A DNA stretch of 64,000 bases from Aeoliella sp052161615. Lineage in GTDB: Bacteria; Planctomycetota; Planctomycetia; Pirellulales; Lacipirellulaceae. Below, one piece after another: positions 51,655 to 60,278 of this stretch. Within the stretch, counting starts at the first letter, position 1; each line of letters starts with the position of its first letter. The position numbers were made by a program, and so were the translations under genes. Where the stretch lies: NCBI RefSeq assembly GCF_052161615.1, contig NZ_CP197417.1, forward strand, positions 1,860,001 through 1,924,000, in the 5' to 3' direction. The notes beneath the pieces are model-generated. The model was not told the DNA's origin. It did not search any database and worked only from the letters and a program-made list of their open reading frames with translations.

Positions 51655-54600
51655 TTAGCCTCGGCGGCTTCTGACTACTGGTAACGTCAGCAGCACGGCG
51701 GCAGCCAAGCTTACGATCAGTCCCGACGAAGGCTCGGGCACGGTGGCACCGGCGATCAATCGCAGTGCCGCCGCTCCCACCATCGGGTTAGCGTTGTTGA
51801 GAATCGCCCAATCTTCCAGATCGACGATGCCGTTGTAGTCGAAGTCGCCCCACGCACGGGTATCGAGATCGCCGACCAGTCGACTGAACTCTTCGTCGGT
51901 GAACGGATTCACGGCAGACATTCGCTTTTCGTCAAGCCAGTGCTGGGCGAAAAGTCCTGCATCGGCGAGCGTGATGTTCATGTCGCCGTTGAGGTCGCCA
52001 TCTACCAGTGGCGCGAAAGCCTGGGCGTAGCCATTGTCACGCTCGAAGATATACTCGCCCCAGTCATTGAGAACATCGTTGCCACCACCGGGAAGATTGT
52101 CGTTGTCGTTCAGACCGACGACGAACATCTTGAGATCGTCTACCACACCGCGGAAAAAGTGCGCCTCGGCCAGCGGCACGTCGAAAGACGTGGGACTTGT
52201 TGCACGCCCCACGGTGAGCGGGCTAATGTCGAGCGAGTCGATGTTCGTAAATACTTCCCCTTCGCCGATGTTAACGATGGTTTCGACGGCGTATTCGCCA
52301 AAAGCGATGGCCTCGGCCACGCCGTTGATGTAGAAGATCGATCCCTGACTCGGACCCATCGGCCGTACGACCGACAAGTGGTACCACTGGTTGGCGACCG
52401 CGGCGACATCGGTCGCGTAGTCGGCCGGCGTGAGTACAGGGTCGCCGGCTTGGAGCACGTCGTCGGGCGTGCCGAGTTGACCATCGGGGCCGGGAAGCTG
52501 CGTAGTCTCGACCTCGTAGCGACTAGCGTACCGCATCGAGAACTTCCCTTGGCTGTTGATCATCACACCATGCTGCTGGCTGTCCATCACGATGGCGTGC
52601 TGACCGGTAATGGCGGTCGGCTTGGCCCACAGTTCAAACCCACGATCGTTGATGCGGAAGTAGTTGAGCGAGCCACCCGGAGTGATGAGCGACGCGGCGC
52701 TCGATGGCGACTGCTCGGGGAAGTTCAACGCCTCGCCGAAGCCAGTCCGCAGGTACTGTCGGTCGACGGTCGCCGAGTTCAGTTGCAAGCCGATCTGTCC
52801 GTTTCCATCCGGTCGATCGGCGGTGCTCACGTAGGTAGCTCGCCGCGAAGTGGGGCTAACAGCCACTAGATCGATGAGCTGCTGCTGCCCCAGTGCACCC
52901 GCGCTGTCGTAGGTGACGTAGTTGCCCTGTGAGTCCTGCTGGGAGATCATCGAACCCGCGGTCGCACTCAAGTCGGCGTCGCCGAAGCGATAGTTGCGGT
53001 CCAGGTAGGGTGCTGGGGGTAGTGCGATCGTTGTTGCCGAAATGCCAAATGCACATGTAGCAACGAGCGGCATCAACCACTTACCTCGCAAGCGTTGGCC
53101 AAAGCGTTGCCAGACGCCGCCAAACAAGGCCAAAGTGACGAGCAACGCACCGGCGGGCTCAGGGACTTGTTGACCGGCCGAGCTTGCGGCGAGCGATCCG
53201 GAAGTTGTACCAAAGTTCTGCTTCCACAAAGCGTAGTCTGCGCCGTCCACGGTGCCGAGGTTGTTGCCATTGCCATTGAGTCCCCCGTCGTTCGCGGCAC
53301 CCAGATTGTCACGCCACACGGTGTAGTCGGCCAGATTCACTTTGCCGTCGAGATTGAAGTCGCCTGGCAGGCCCATTACCTCTTCGTAGAAGTACTCGAT
53401 GGTTCCCTCGACGATATCGCCTGAGCTAAGCGAATAGGTAAACACCAAGTCGCTGCCGGCCGCGGCCGCGGCGGGATCGGCGGGCAAACCCGATCGCAAC
53501 TGGCCCAGCGACTCGCTTCGCGAGTTATCGAACACCGAGCTGCCGAACAGAAACGCCTCGGCAAACTGATTGGTGCTCGAGCCGAGCATCTCCCATTGCT
53601 CACCCGGCCCGTTGCCCGCGATCGCGTCGGGGTCGATGGGGCCATCCACGGCTTCGGTTGCTGTTGCCGAGAGCCCGCCACTTGGGTTCACCACCAGTTG
53701 ACCGCTAGCACTGAACACGTCGAAACCCGTGATGCTGCTTGGTATCACGTCGTTGCCGGCGAGGTAGGCGCGGCCGTTGGCGGTGTTGATACGCAGCGCG
53801 AGAGGTTCGGCGGCTACCGACACCAGCACGTTGTCGATGGCCCACCACCAGTCGTTCCACGCTTGTTCAAGCGCGAACTCGAGCTGCAGCGTTGTGGCCG
53901 TGCCATTGTAGTTGAGATCGATCGAGACTCGTTCGTTCGTAGCGTCGGGCTTGTAGAAATCACCTTCGTCGTCCGAGTCCCAGCGAAGTACGTTCTGCGG
54001 AGCGCCTCCGTTGTAAATCGCCCGCACGAAAGCCGATTGATTGTTGTTACTGCCGGCCAAATCGTCGAAACCTTCGGGGCGCCAGCTCGAATCGAACGAC
54101 AGTTTGATGCGCCCAGCGGGAATACCAGCGGGAATGTTGATGACCGGCGTCTTCGCACGGGCGTCGTAATAGTTGAACGGAGGATTCGCGCCTGGACTGG
54201 TGGGGCCGTCTTCCCACTCGTCGGGATCGGCGATGAAGACGTTGCCCGAGCCGCGCGTGAACTCGCTGCGTCCCTGATCGCCGGCCGTGTCGACCCACCA
54301 ATCGCGATCCGCGGTGGCCCAGCCAGCCCATTCGGTGACGCCGTCGAAGGCCGGGCTGCCGGTGACAGGATCGGGAGCTCCCGAAATGGGAACACCCGAG
54401 TCATCGATGGTCCAGGACGCGGTGCCACCACCGGTGGTCGGTACGACCGAGACGGGCGGGGCTTCGCTCCACACGTTGGAGCCGGCGACTTGCTCTTCGA
54501 CAGAGGGTCCCAGCGGCACGTCTTCGAAGTCTTCGAACAACAGAGTGAGCTGTGCGTTGGAAGTTCCCGCCGCGCTGAATACCAGCATTAGAGAGGCGAG

Positions 54601-56076
54601 TCGCACCAACCAGCCTGCCCGCACTCGCACACGACGACCAAGTAAGAGCACGGCTGCTCCAGCCGCGAGCAGAATCCCACTCGGTTCCGGCACGGTGTTA
54701 CCACTCAGCATCGCACTAAACGCCCCCGCACCGAATTGTTGCTCGAACAGGCGTTGGAACTCCGTGTAGTCCGCCAACGAATGCCGACCGTCGAAGTCGA
54801 GATCGCCGAGAGAGTAACGAGTGGCCTGCGTAAGCCCTGCGAGAGGTGTCGCGTACCCAGCGCGAAATTCCTCCCAATCGAGAATGTCGACCGAGCCGTC
54901 GAAATTCAGATCGAGCACTTCGTAAGGTTGGCCACTCCCGCCAACGAACTCCACAATACCGACGAGTTGATCGTCGCTTCCTTCGACTAGGTAGTTGAAG
55001 CGGATATCGCCATTCTCAACGTAATAGCCTTGCCACACGTCGGCACCAAACTCAATCGAGCCATTGGCCGCGAAGGCGTGGCTGCTGAGGTGTAGTTCGC
55101 TTAGGTCGTTGGCGACACCGCCAACCTGCGTGGCCTGCACCCAATTGCTATTGGACTCGGACAAAAAGTCGGCCGCTGCTTCGTCGAATGCGCCGGCGGT
55201 CGAGCGGATCGAGTAACCGCGGAGATCCACGGTAGCCCCCGTTTGATTGACGATGGTCACTTCGCCCGTGCCGCGATCTATGATCGCTCGCAGCACGCCA
55301 TCGGGTCCGGGATCGTTGCCGGTAAACACCTGCACGTCGTCCACCGCCCACCACCAGTCGTTGTTTCCTTGCATGCGAAACTCAAACTGCACGCTGGTAG
55401 CACCAGCTGGCACGCCGGTTAGGTCGTAGACCACACGCTCGTTGGTGGCCGTGTCTTTGAAGTTGGGGTCGGTGCTTTGCGAGGTCCACACATCAAGGTC
55501 CAGCGGGGCGCCCGTGTTGAACACAGCTCGAATCGTCGCCGTTTGTAGATCTTCGGGTACCCACGACGAACTGAAGGCCAGCTTCACTTGGTTACCAAGG
55601 CCCGCGATGTTGATCGAGGGAGTCTTGAGTGTCGAGTCGAATACACCATTCTCGGGGAGCAAGTCGGTCTCGGAGCTTCCGTCGGGATTGCCGAAGTCAT
55701 CCCATTCGTCGGGATCGGCGACCGCGATAATTCCAGTGCCGTTAAGAAAGTCGGAGCGGCCTTGATTGCCCGCGGTCGCAATCCACCAGGCTTTGTCGAC
55801 GAACCGCCAGCCTTCGAACTCCAGCACGCCGTTCTCCGTGTCACCAACCGAGGTCGTCAGGTTGACTTCGGTCCACCCGGTCGGACCCTGCGGGCCGACA
55901 GTCTGCCAAGCTTCGCGCTCGCGAAGCTCCGATTCGAACGTCACGACAGGCATGAGCGTCACGCCCTCGAAATCTTCGAACAGCAGATCCACGGCCTGGC
56001 AAGGCGTAGCCGACATCCAAAGGCAGGCAAGCCCGAGCCAAGTAGTCACAACGGAAGATAGAAAGTGATTTCGCAT
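51655..56076 (-). CDS. Tandem PEP-CTERM polyprotein of three secreted units in one frame
   Basis: The product has 1473 residues and begins with a signal peptide at the ATG 56074-56076 (MRNHFLSSVVTTWLGLACLW to residue 28). Unit 1 (1 to about 486) has the NDWWWAVDD-type domain (31-251), a lamin-tail-like stretch (about 258-355), dockerin-like repeats (LNFDGSVDILDWEEF) and VPEP at 462-465 with a hydrophobic helix and RRVRVR. It runs straight into unit 2 (about 487-995): signal-like WLVRLASLMLVFSAAGTSNA, a second copy of the domain (510-752), dockerin-like repeats, VPEP at 971-974, a helix and QRLRGK. Unit 3 (about 996-1473) opens with WLMPLVATCAFGISATTIA, has a LamG-like domain, dockerin-like repeats and VPEP at 1446-1449 with RSRRG at the end. 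No stop occurs at either junction. Mature products would require internal cleavage by signal peptidase and exosortase (inference). Confidence 0.85.
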   Translation of the reverse strand: MRNHFLSSVVTTWLGLACLWMSATPCQAVDLLFEDFEGVTLMPVVTFESELREREAWQTVGPQGPTGWTEVNLTTSVGDTENGVLEFEGWRFVDKAWWIATAGNQGRSDFLNGTGIIAVADPDEWDDFGNPDGSSETDLLPENGVFDSTLKTPSINIAGLGNQVKLAFSSSWVPEDLQTATIRAVFNTGAPLDLDVWTSQSTDPNFKDTATNERVVYDLTGVPAGATSVQFEFRMQGNNDWWWAVDDVQVFTGNDPGPDGVLRAIIDRGTGEVTIVNQTGATVDLRGYSIRSTAGAFDEAAADFLSESNSNWVQATQVGGVANDLSELHLSSHAFAANGSIEFGADVWQGYYVENGDIRFNYLVEGSDDQLVGIVEFVGGSGQPYEVLDLNFDGSVDILDWEEFRAGYATPLAGLTQATRYSLGDLDFDGRHSLADYTEFQRLFEQQFGAGAFSAMLSGNTVPEPSGILLAAGAAVLLLGRRVRVRAGWLVRLASLMLVFSAAGTSNAQLTLLFEDFEDVPLGPSVEEQVAGSNVWSEAPPVSVVPTTGGGTASWTIDDSGVPISGAPDPVTGSPAFDGVTEWAGWATADRDWWVDTAGDQGRSEFTRGSGNVFIADPDEWEDGPTSPGANPPFNYYDARAKTPVINIPAGIPAGRIKLSFDSSWRPEGFDDLAGSNNNQSAFVRAIYNGGAPQNVLRWDSDDEGDFYKPDATNERVSIDLNYNGTATTLQLEFALEQAWNDWWWAIDNVLVSVAAEPLALRINTANGRAYLAGNDVIPSSITGFDVFSASGQLVVNPSGGLSATATEAVDGPIDPDAIAGNGPGEQWEMLGSSTNQFAEAFLFGSSVFDNSRSESLGQLRSGLPADPAAAAAGSDLVFTYSLSSGDIVEGTIEYFYEEVMGLPGDFNLDGKVNLADYTVWRDNLGAANDGGLNGNGNNLGTVDGADYALWKQNFGTTSGSLAASSAGQQVPEPAGALLVTLALFGGVWQRFGQRLRGKWLMPLVATCAFGISATTIALPPAPYLDRNYRFGDADLSATAGSMISQQDSQGNYVTYDSAGALGQQQLIDLVAVSPTSRRATYVSTADRPDGNGQIGLQLNSATVDRQYLRTGFGEALNFPEQSPSSAASLITPGGSLNYFRINDRGFELWAKPTAITGQHAIVMDSQQHGVMINSQGKFSMRYASRYEVETTQLPGPDGQLGTPDDVLQAGDPVLTPADYATDVAAVANQWYHLSVVRPMGPSQGSIFYINGVAEAIAFGEYAVETIVNIGEGEVFTNIDSLDISPLTVGRATSPTSFDVPLAEAHFFRGVVDDLKMFVVGLNDNDNLPGGGNDVLNDWGEYIFERDNGYAQAFAPLVDGDLNGDMNITLADAGLFAQHWLDEKRMSAVNPFTDEEFSRLVGDLDTRAWGDFDYNGIVDLEDWAILNNANPMVGAAALRLIAGATVPEPSSGLIVSLAAAVLLTLPVVRSRRG

Positions 56077-56222
56077 ATCCGACCAGACTCCAAGAAGCAA
56101 AACGTCAGTTCCAACAGAGGAGTAGCAGCGAGCAACACACGCGGTACAGCAGATTGGCATCCTCCCGAGCCTTCCTTGCCGATGCTCGACAAGGAAGGCG
56201 TGGAGGAACTGCCAAGAAGAAA

Positions 56223-57872
56223 TCAACCAAGCTTCCGGCGGACGCCGATCATCATCGCCCCACCGAGTACTAGCAGTGCCACAGTCGAGGGCTCGGGCAC
56301 CACGGAAGTGGAGAGCTCGATGTTGTCGATTGCCCACCACCAGTTGTTGCCACCTTCGTACTCAAAGGCGAAGCGAACACTGCTGGCACCGGCTGGATCG
56401 AACACTAGGCTCACCGCTTCGTTGAGCGCGTCACCGCTGGTACCATCGCGAGCCAGAAGCTCGAGTGGATTTGCGGTGTCACCATCGAAGTAAGCCAGCA
56501 CCGCAATCGATTGCCCATCTTCGGCACGGTAGCCCGAGTCGAATGACAGTACGAGTTGCGTGCCGGAGTCGACACCCGTGAGATCGATTTCAGGAGTTTC
56601 GAGCATCGTCAGCATGGTGCCGGTGGGGCTCCCGAGGTCGGTCCACTCATCGCCATCGGCAATGGCCACGACACCCGTACCGTTGGTGAAGCCCTCGCGG
56701 CCCTGCTTATCAGCGAACGTCCAGAACTCGGGCGTGGCGAAGCTCCAACCTTCCCATTCGAACACGCCAATGTTGTTATCGCCCTCGTTGCCCGCGTCGA
56801 TGGTCGTGTTGCGATCCCACCCTGAGGGAGCTGCATGCGTGAAGGCCTCGGCGTACGACTCGGTCGGATAGTCAGTACCAAGAATCGTCGTTGCACTTCC
56901 GGGGGCACTAGTCACCTTGGCTCCGGCGCCGAGACGTTCGTTGACGCTGTCGCCAAGTACGGTGTCTTCAAAGTCTTCGAACAACACGGTGCCCGCCACA
57001 CCAATTAGATCGACCACTTCAATATTATCGACGGCCCACCACCAGTCGTTGGCGGCGTTCGCCAGACGGAAGGAAAGCGTCGCCTCGGTCGCACCAGCGG
57101 GTGCTTCGAAGAATATCTGCGAACCATCCGAGGCAAAGTGCTGATCGGGGGCATCGTCTTTGAAGTTGAGCACGTCGCTCGCATCGGAATTCCACTTCAC
57201 CACCTGCGTCGAACCATTGTTGAACGTTGCAATGATTTCGACCGCTTGATTATTAAGATTAACGACCGTGTCGCCCAGCGCTGCGTCGTCGAACGCTTCT
57301 GGGCGCCAGCTCGAATCGAAACCTAGCCCGTAAAATCCGCCAGCTTCGACAGCGAAGGTGGGGCTATTGAGTGCGCTGCTGAAGTAGCCACCATTGGTGG
57401 CGTCGTTCTGGCTATCCAGATCGAAGTACTCGTCGGCGTCGGCAATTGCAACCGTGCCCGAAGCACCCGAGGTTTGTCCGAAGAGGCCACGGTCCTGATT
57501 GCCGGCTGCCTCGCTCCAGAAGTTCTTGTTGGCAAAGCGCCAGCCTTCCCACTCGTCGACACCGATCGCCGGAAGACCCGTTCCCGGAACGCCTGGCGTA
57601 ACGGTGGGGCTGCCATCGTACGTGCTGAGTGTATTGTCCGTGGTCCAGCCCGGCGTGGTTGCACCCCACACGCCCGGAATCGCGGTGGTGTCGGGCGTAG
57701 TAGCCACGACAGTGAGGATCGCAGTTCCCACGCGCTCGTTCACGCTACTTTGTAGCGACGGCAGCAGGCTGTCGAAGTTTTCGGAAAAGAGCACGGTCTG
57801 CCCGTTCGTCACCGCACCAGGTACCACGCTTGCAGCAACAAGTGCCGCTAGTTTCCAACGTTGCCATCTCAT
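56223..57872 (-). CDS. Secreted protein with two NDWWWAxDN domains and a PEP-CTERM tail
   Basis: The ATG at 57870-57872 has GGAGGGG seven bases upstream. After the signal peptide (WKLAALVAASVVPGAVTNG) the 549-residue protein holds two tandem copies (about 27-287 and 291-520) of the domain found twice in the neighbouring polyprotein. Each copy runs VLFSENFDS or VLFEDFED, then EWEGW, then IADxDEW, then a FDSxWRxE strand, and ends with NDWWWAVDNIEV or NNWWWAIDNIEL. The tail is VPEPSTVALLVLGGAMMIGV followed by RRKLG, an exosortase sorting signal. I know no catalytic motif in this domain; a jelly-roll or carbohydrate/adhesion fold is possible. It is the first gene of the minus-strand run. Confidence 0.8.
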   Translation of the reverse strand: MRWQRWKLAALVAASVVPGAVTNGQTVLFSENFDSLLPSLQSSVNERVGTAILTVVATTPDTTAIPGVWGATTPGWTTDNTLSTYDGSPTVTPGVPGTGLPAIGVDEWEGWRFANKNFWSEAAGNQDRGLFGQTSGASGTVAIADADEYFDLDSQNDATNGGYFSSALNSPTFAVEAGGFYGLGFDSSWRPEAFDDAALGDTVVNLNNQAVEIIATFNNGSTQVVKWNSDASDVLNFKDDAPDQHFASDGSQIFFEAPAGATEATLSFRLANAANDWWWAVDNIEVVDLIGVAGTVLFEDFEDTVLGDSVNERLGAGAKVTSAPGSATTILGTDYPTESYAEAFTHAAPSGWDRNTTIDAGNEGDNNIGVFEWEGWSFATPEFWTFADKQGREGFTNGTGVVAIADGDEWTDLGSPTGTMLTMLETPEIDLTGVDSGTQLVLSFDSGYRAEDGQSIAVLAYFDGDTANPLELLARDGTSGDALNEAVSLVFDPAGASSVRFAFEYEGGNNWWWAIDNIELSTSVVPEPSTVALLVLGGAMMIGVRRKLG

Positions 57873-58278
57873 CAGTACACCCCTCCAGTTAGTGGTTTCA
57901 GTTTGTTGCCGACACCAAGTTGACCCATTGCCCGTCCACTTCTCGGTTGCTCGTTGTTTCGCAACGGCACAACCGTGAAGCCGGGCGAATCTTGAGCGCG
58001 GAGTGTGAAGATTGGATGACCGCTCGACTAACTTTTGCTGCAATCCAGAAAAAGGCCGTGTAGTCCTTTGCGGTTCTTGACTCTCTGCGCAATCTGCACA
58101 CTTCCTTCACAATCGGGGCGGGGTTTCGATGGGCTCTTCGCCAGACGCTGTCGCGGGGCGCTGCGCAGGGCGTCAAGTTCTCTGCGCAACACGTCCCCCT
58201 GGGATGCCAGCAGTACGTTGTTAGACTTTGTTAGCGGTGGCCACGGATCCACAACAACCCATAAGAGGGGAGCATCAA
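57873..58278. promoter_or_regulatory. Divergent control region with a direct repeat TTGTTAG
   Basis: These 406 bases separate the minus-strand secreted-protein run from the phnZ-like gene and must contain both promoters. TTGTTAG occurs twice with a ten-base period at 58218-58224 and 58228-58234, about 45 bases before the phnZ-like start. Tandem heptamers near helical period are the form of PhoB/PhoP sites in other bacteria, but the sequence is not the E. coli box. I see no other feature. Confidence 0.35.
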
Positions 58279-58860
58279 ATGGCGAGCACCGATACGACAG
58301 CCACGTTTAAGAGAACCACGGACGAGGTTCGCAAGATGTTCGAGCAAGGTGGTGATTCGCAGTATGGGCACGAGCAAGTCACGCAGATCGAGCACGCCCT
58401 CCAAGCTGCGTTCCTTGCCGAACGCGAGGGTGCGAGCGACGAACTTGTCACCGCCGCGCTGCTGCATGACATTGGCCACTTGCTCCATCACCTCCCCAGC
58501 GATGCACCCGAGCAAGGTATCGACGACCTGCATGAAGTGCTCGCGGCCGAATGGCTCGCGCGTCGTTTCCCGGCAATCGTCCTTGAAACGGTTCGGCTGC
58601 ATGTCGACTCGAAACGCTACTTGAGCGCCGCAGAGCCCGGCTACTGGGCAACCCTGAGCGAGCCGTCCCAGCTTAGCCTTGAGCTGCAAGGAGGACCATT
58701 CACTGATGAAGAGTGCGAAGAGTTCCGGCGTGGTGAGTACTTTGAGGACGCAATTCGGGTTCGTCGCTGGGACGATCTCGCCAAGATCGAGAACCTCGAG
58801 ACTCCACCTTTGGAGCACTATCTGCAGGTTGTCGACCGCGTGGCACTAGCAAGCAACTAG
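58279..58860 (+). CDS. PhnZ-like HD-domain phosphonate oxygenase
   Basis: The ATG at 58279 has GGGGAG seven bases upstream. The 193-residue protein has the HD-domain diiron set of PhnZ: QYGHEQVTQIEHALQAAF carries Y29, E32 and H39, and ALLHDIGH carries H63, D64 and H67. The Y-x-x-E pair and its spacing to the His and HD residues match PhnZ (from memory Y24, E27, H34, H58, D59), which converts (R)-1-hydroxy-2-aminoethylphosphonate to glycine and phosphate. It also fits the phosphonate-operon HD protein family of TIGRFAMs. PhnY, the hydroxylase that makes the substrate, is absent here; the FAD oxidoreductase gene follows 48 bases on. Confidence 0.85.
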   Translation: MASTDTTATFKRTTDEVRKMFEQGGDSQYGHEQVTQIEHALQAAFLAEREGASDELVTAALLHDIGHLLHHLPSDAPEQGIDDLHEVLAAEWLARRFPAIVLETVRLHVDSKRYLSAAEPGYWATLSEPSQLSLELQGGPFTDEECEEFRRGEYFEDAIRVRRWDDLAKIENLETPPLEHYLQVVDRVALASN

Positions 58861-58908
58861 TGATACAGTTTTGGAGAAGAGGTAAGCAACAAGCCGGAGA
58901 TCGATGCG

Positions 58909-60075
58909 ATGCGTGAGAAAGTTGGAGTGATTGGCGGCGGAATTGCAGGACTCGCCGCGGCGTGGCGCGAGGCCGCCCGCGGCAACGACGTGACGCTCTT
59001 CGAACGCCACACGCACGCCGAAGGAGCCTCGATTCGCAACTTCGGCATGGTCTGGCCCATCGGTCAGCCACCTCACCTTCTGGAATCGGCAATGCTCAGC
59101 CGTTCCCTGTGGCTGGAGTTTCTTGAAGACGCGGGGCTGTGGTACTCCGCTCGCGGATCCGTTTTCGTCGCCCAGCACGAAGATGAACTGCGGGTACTCA
59201 GCGAGTTCGTCGACGTGGCAGATGGTCACGGCTACCAGTGTCGAACGCTGACGCCACAGAAAGCAGCCGAAGCGTGCCTTGGCGTGCGAAGCGAGAGCCT
59301 AGTAGGCGCGATGTTTAGCGAGACTGAAGTGGGTGTCGACCCTCGGCAAGTGGTTCGCCATATGCCCCAGTGGCTCGCCGATCGCTACAACGTAAAGCTC
59401 CAGTACGGCACGCCGATCGTCGCTGTGGATTACCCGCGCGTCGAGGCGAGCGATGGACGGACTTGGGAGTTCGATCGAGTGACTGTGGCTTCGGGCGCTG
59501 ACTTCGCGCTGCTCTATCCCGAAGCGTTCCGCGAACAAGCAATCGCCAGGTGCAAGTTGCAAATGATGCGGACCGTTCCGCAGCCAGGCGGTTGGAAGCT
59601 TGGACCTCACGTGGCAGGGGGGCTGACTCTGCGCCACTACAAGTCGTTCGCGCATTGCCCCTCGCTGGGCGACGTTCAAGGCCGCATCTCCGCGGAGTAT
59701 CCCGAACTCGACCGGTATGGCATCCACGTCATGGCCGCTCAAAATGGCCTGGGGGAAGTGGTTCTTGGCGATTCCCACGAGTACGGTGCCGACATCACGC
59801 CCTTCGATAGCGAAGAGATCCAGCAGTTGATGATCCGCGAGCTGCAACGATTCTTGGTACTGCCCGACTGGAATCTCTCCGCCCGCTGGCATGGGATTTA
59901 CGTGGTTCGCCCGAATGGCGAGTTGCAGTTCGTTCATCACCCCGAGCCCGGTGTCACGGTAGTCATTGCCACCGGCGGATGCGGCATGACTATGTCCTTT
60001 GGGCTTGCCGAGCAGCGGATCTCGCAGGGCGATGCGCATGCCGCGGCGACTCCAGCCGCATCGCTGCACAAGTAG
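58909..60075 (+). CDS. FAD-dependent oxidoreductase of the phosphonate-associated TIGR03364 type
   Basis: The 388-residue protein has the dinucleotide fold VGVIGGGIAGLAAAW (GGGIAG at 9-14), the family segment GASIRNFGMVWPIGQP and a C-terminal FAD strand VVIATGGCGMTMSFGLAEQ. Sequences with GASIRNFG form a DAO-like group (TIGR03364) found with phosphonate degradation genes; reported members oxidise aminoethylphosphonate or its N-methyl or hydroxy forms. Direct pairing with the PhnZ-like gene supports an aminophosphonate substrate (inference). Confidence 0.85.
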   Translation: MREKVGVIGGGIAGLAAAWREAARGNDVTLFERHTHAEGASIRNFGMVWPIGQPPHLLESAMLSRSLWLEFLEDAGLWYSARGSVFVAQHEDELRVLSEFVDVADGHGYQCRTLTPQKAAEACLGVRSESLVGAMFSETEVGVDPRQVVRHMPQWLADRYNVKLQYGTPIVAVDYPRVEASDGRTWEFDRVTVASGADFALLYPEAFREQAIARCKLQMMRTVPQPGGWKLGPHVAGGLTLRHYKSFAHCPSLGDVQGRISAEYPELDRYGIHVMAAQNGLGEVVLGDSHEYGADITPFDSEEIQQLMIRELQRFLVLPDWNLSARWHGIYVVRPNGELQFVHHPEPGVTVVIATGGCGMTMSFGLAEQRISQGDAHAAATPAASLHK

Positions 60076-60200
60076 CCCTCGGTAATAGGTGCCTTTCGTC
60101 GCGACCTGGATAATTCCAAGAACAATATTAGCGAGTTCGAGCAAAGTTCCCACGTTCTTAACATAAACGTCGATACTCAATAGTCTCTCTTTCCAAGGGT

Positions 60201-60227
60201 GCTACTTCGATTGCCTGCGAAAGTAGC
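60201..60227. promoter_or_regulatory. Inverted repeat upstream of the XylR-type regulator gene
   Basis: GCTACTTCG (60201-60209) and CGAAAGTAGC (60218-60227) are inverted copies with a one-base bulge and an eight-base spacer. It lies 51 bases before the regulator start and could be an operator, for example for autoregulation. Confidence 0.25.
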
Positions 60228-60278
60228 AGTCCGTTCTGCGCACTGACTCAAACGGTGTGGTAGTTCGATCGAGTGACC

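Noticed and set aside
51940..54591. Long plus-strand open frames (309 and 331 codons) opposite the polyprotein
   Set aside because: They are antisense to frames with clear PEP-CTERM and dockerin-like motifs and show no domain of their own.
56223..58043. Reading the two-domain protein from 58043 instead of 57872
   Set aside because: The ATG at 57872 has a strong GGAGGGG site and opens a signal peptide; the extension lacks both.
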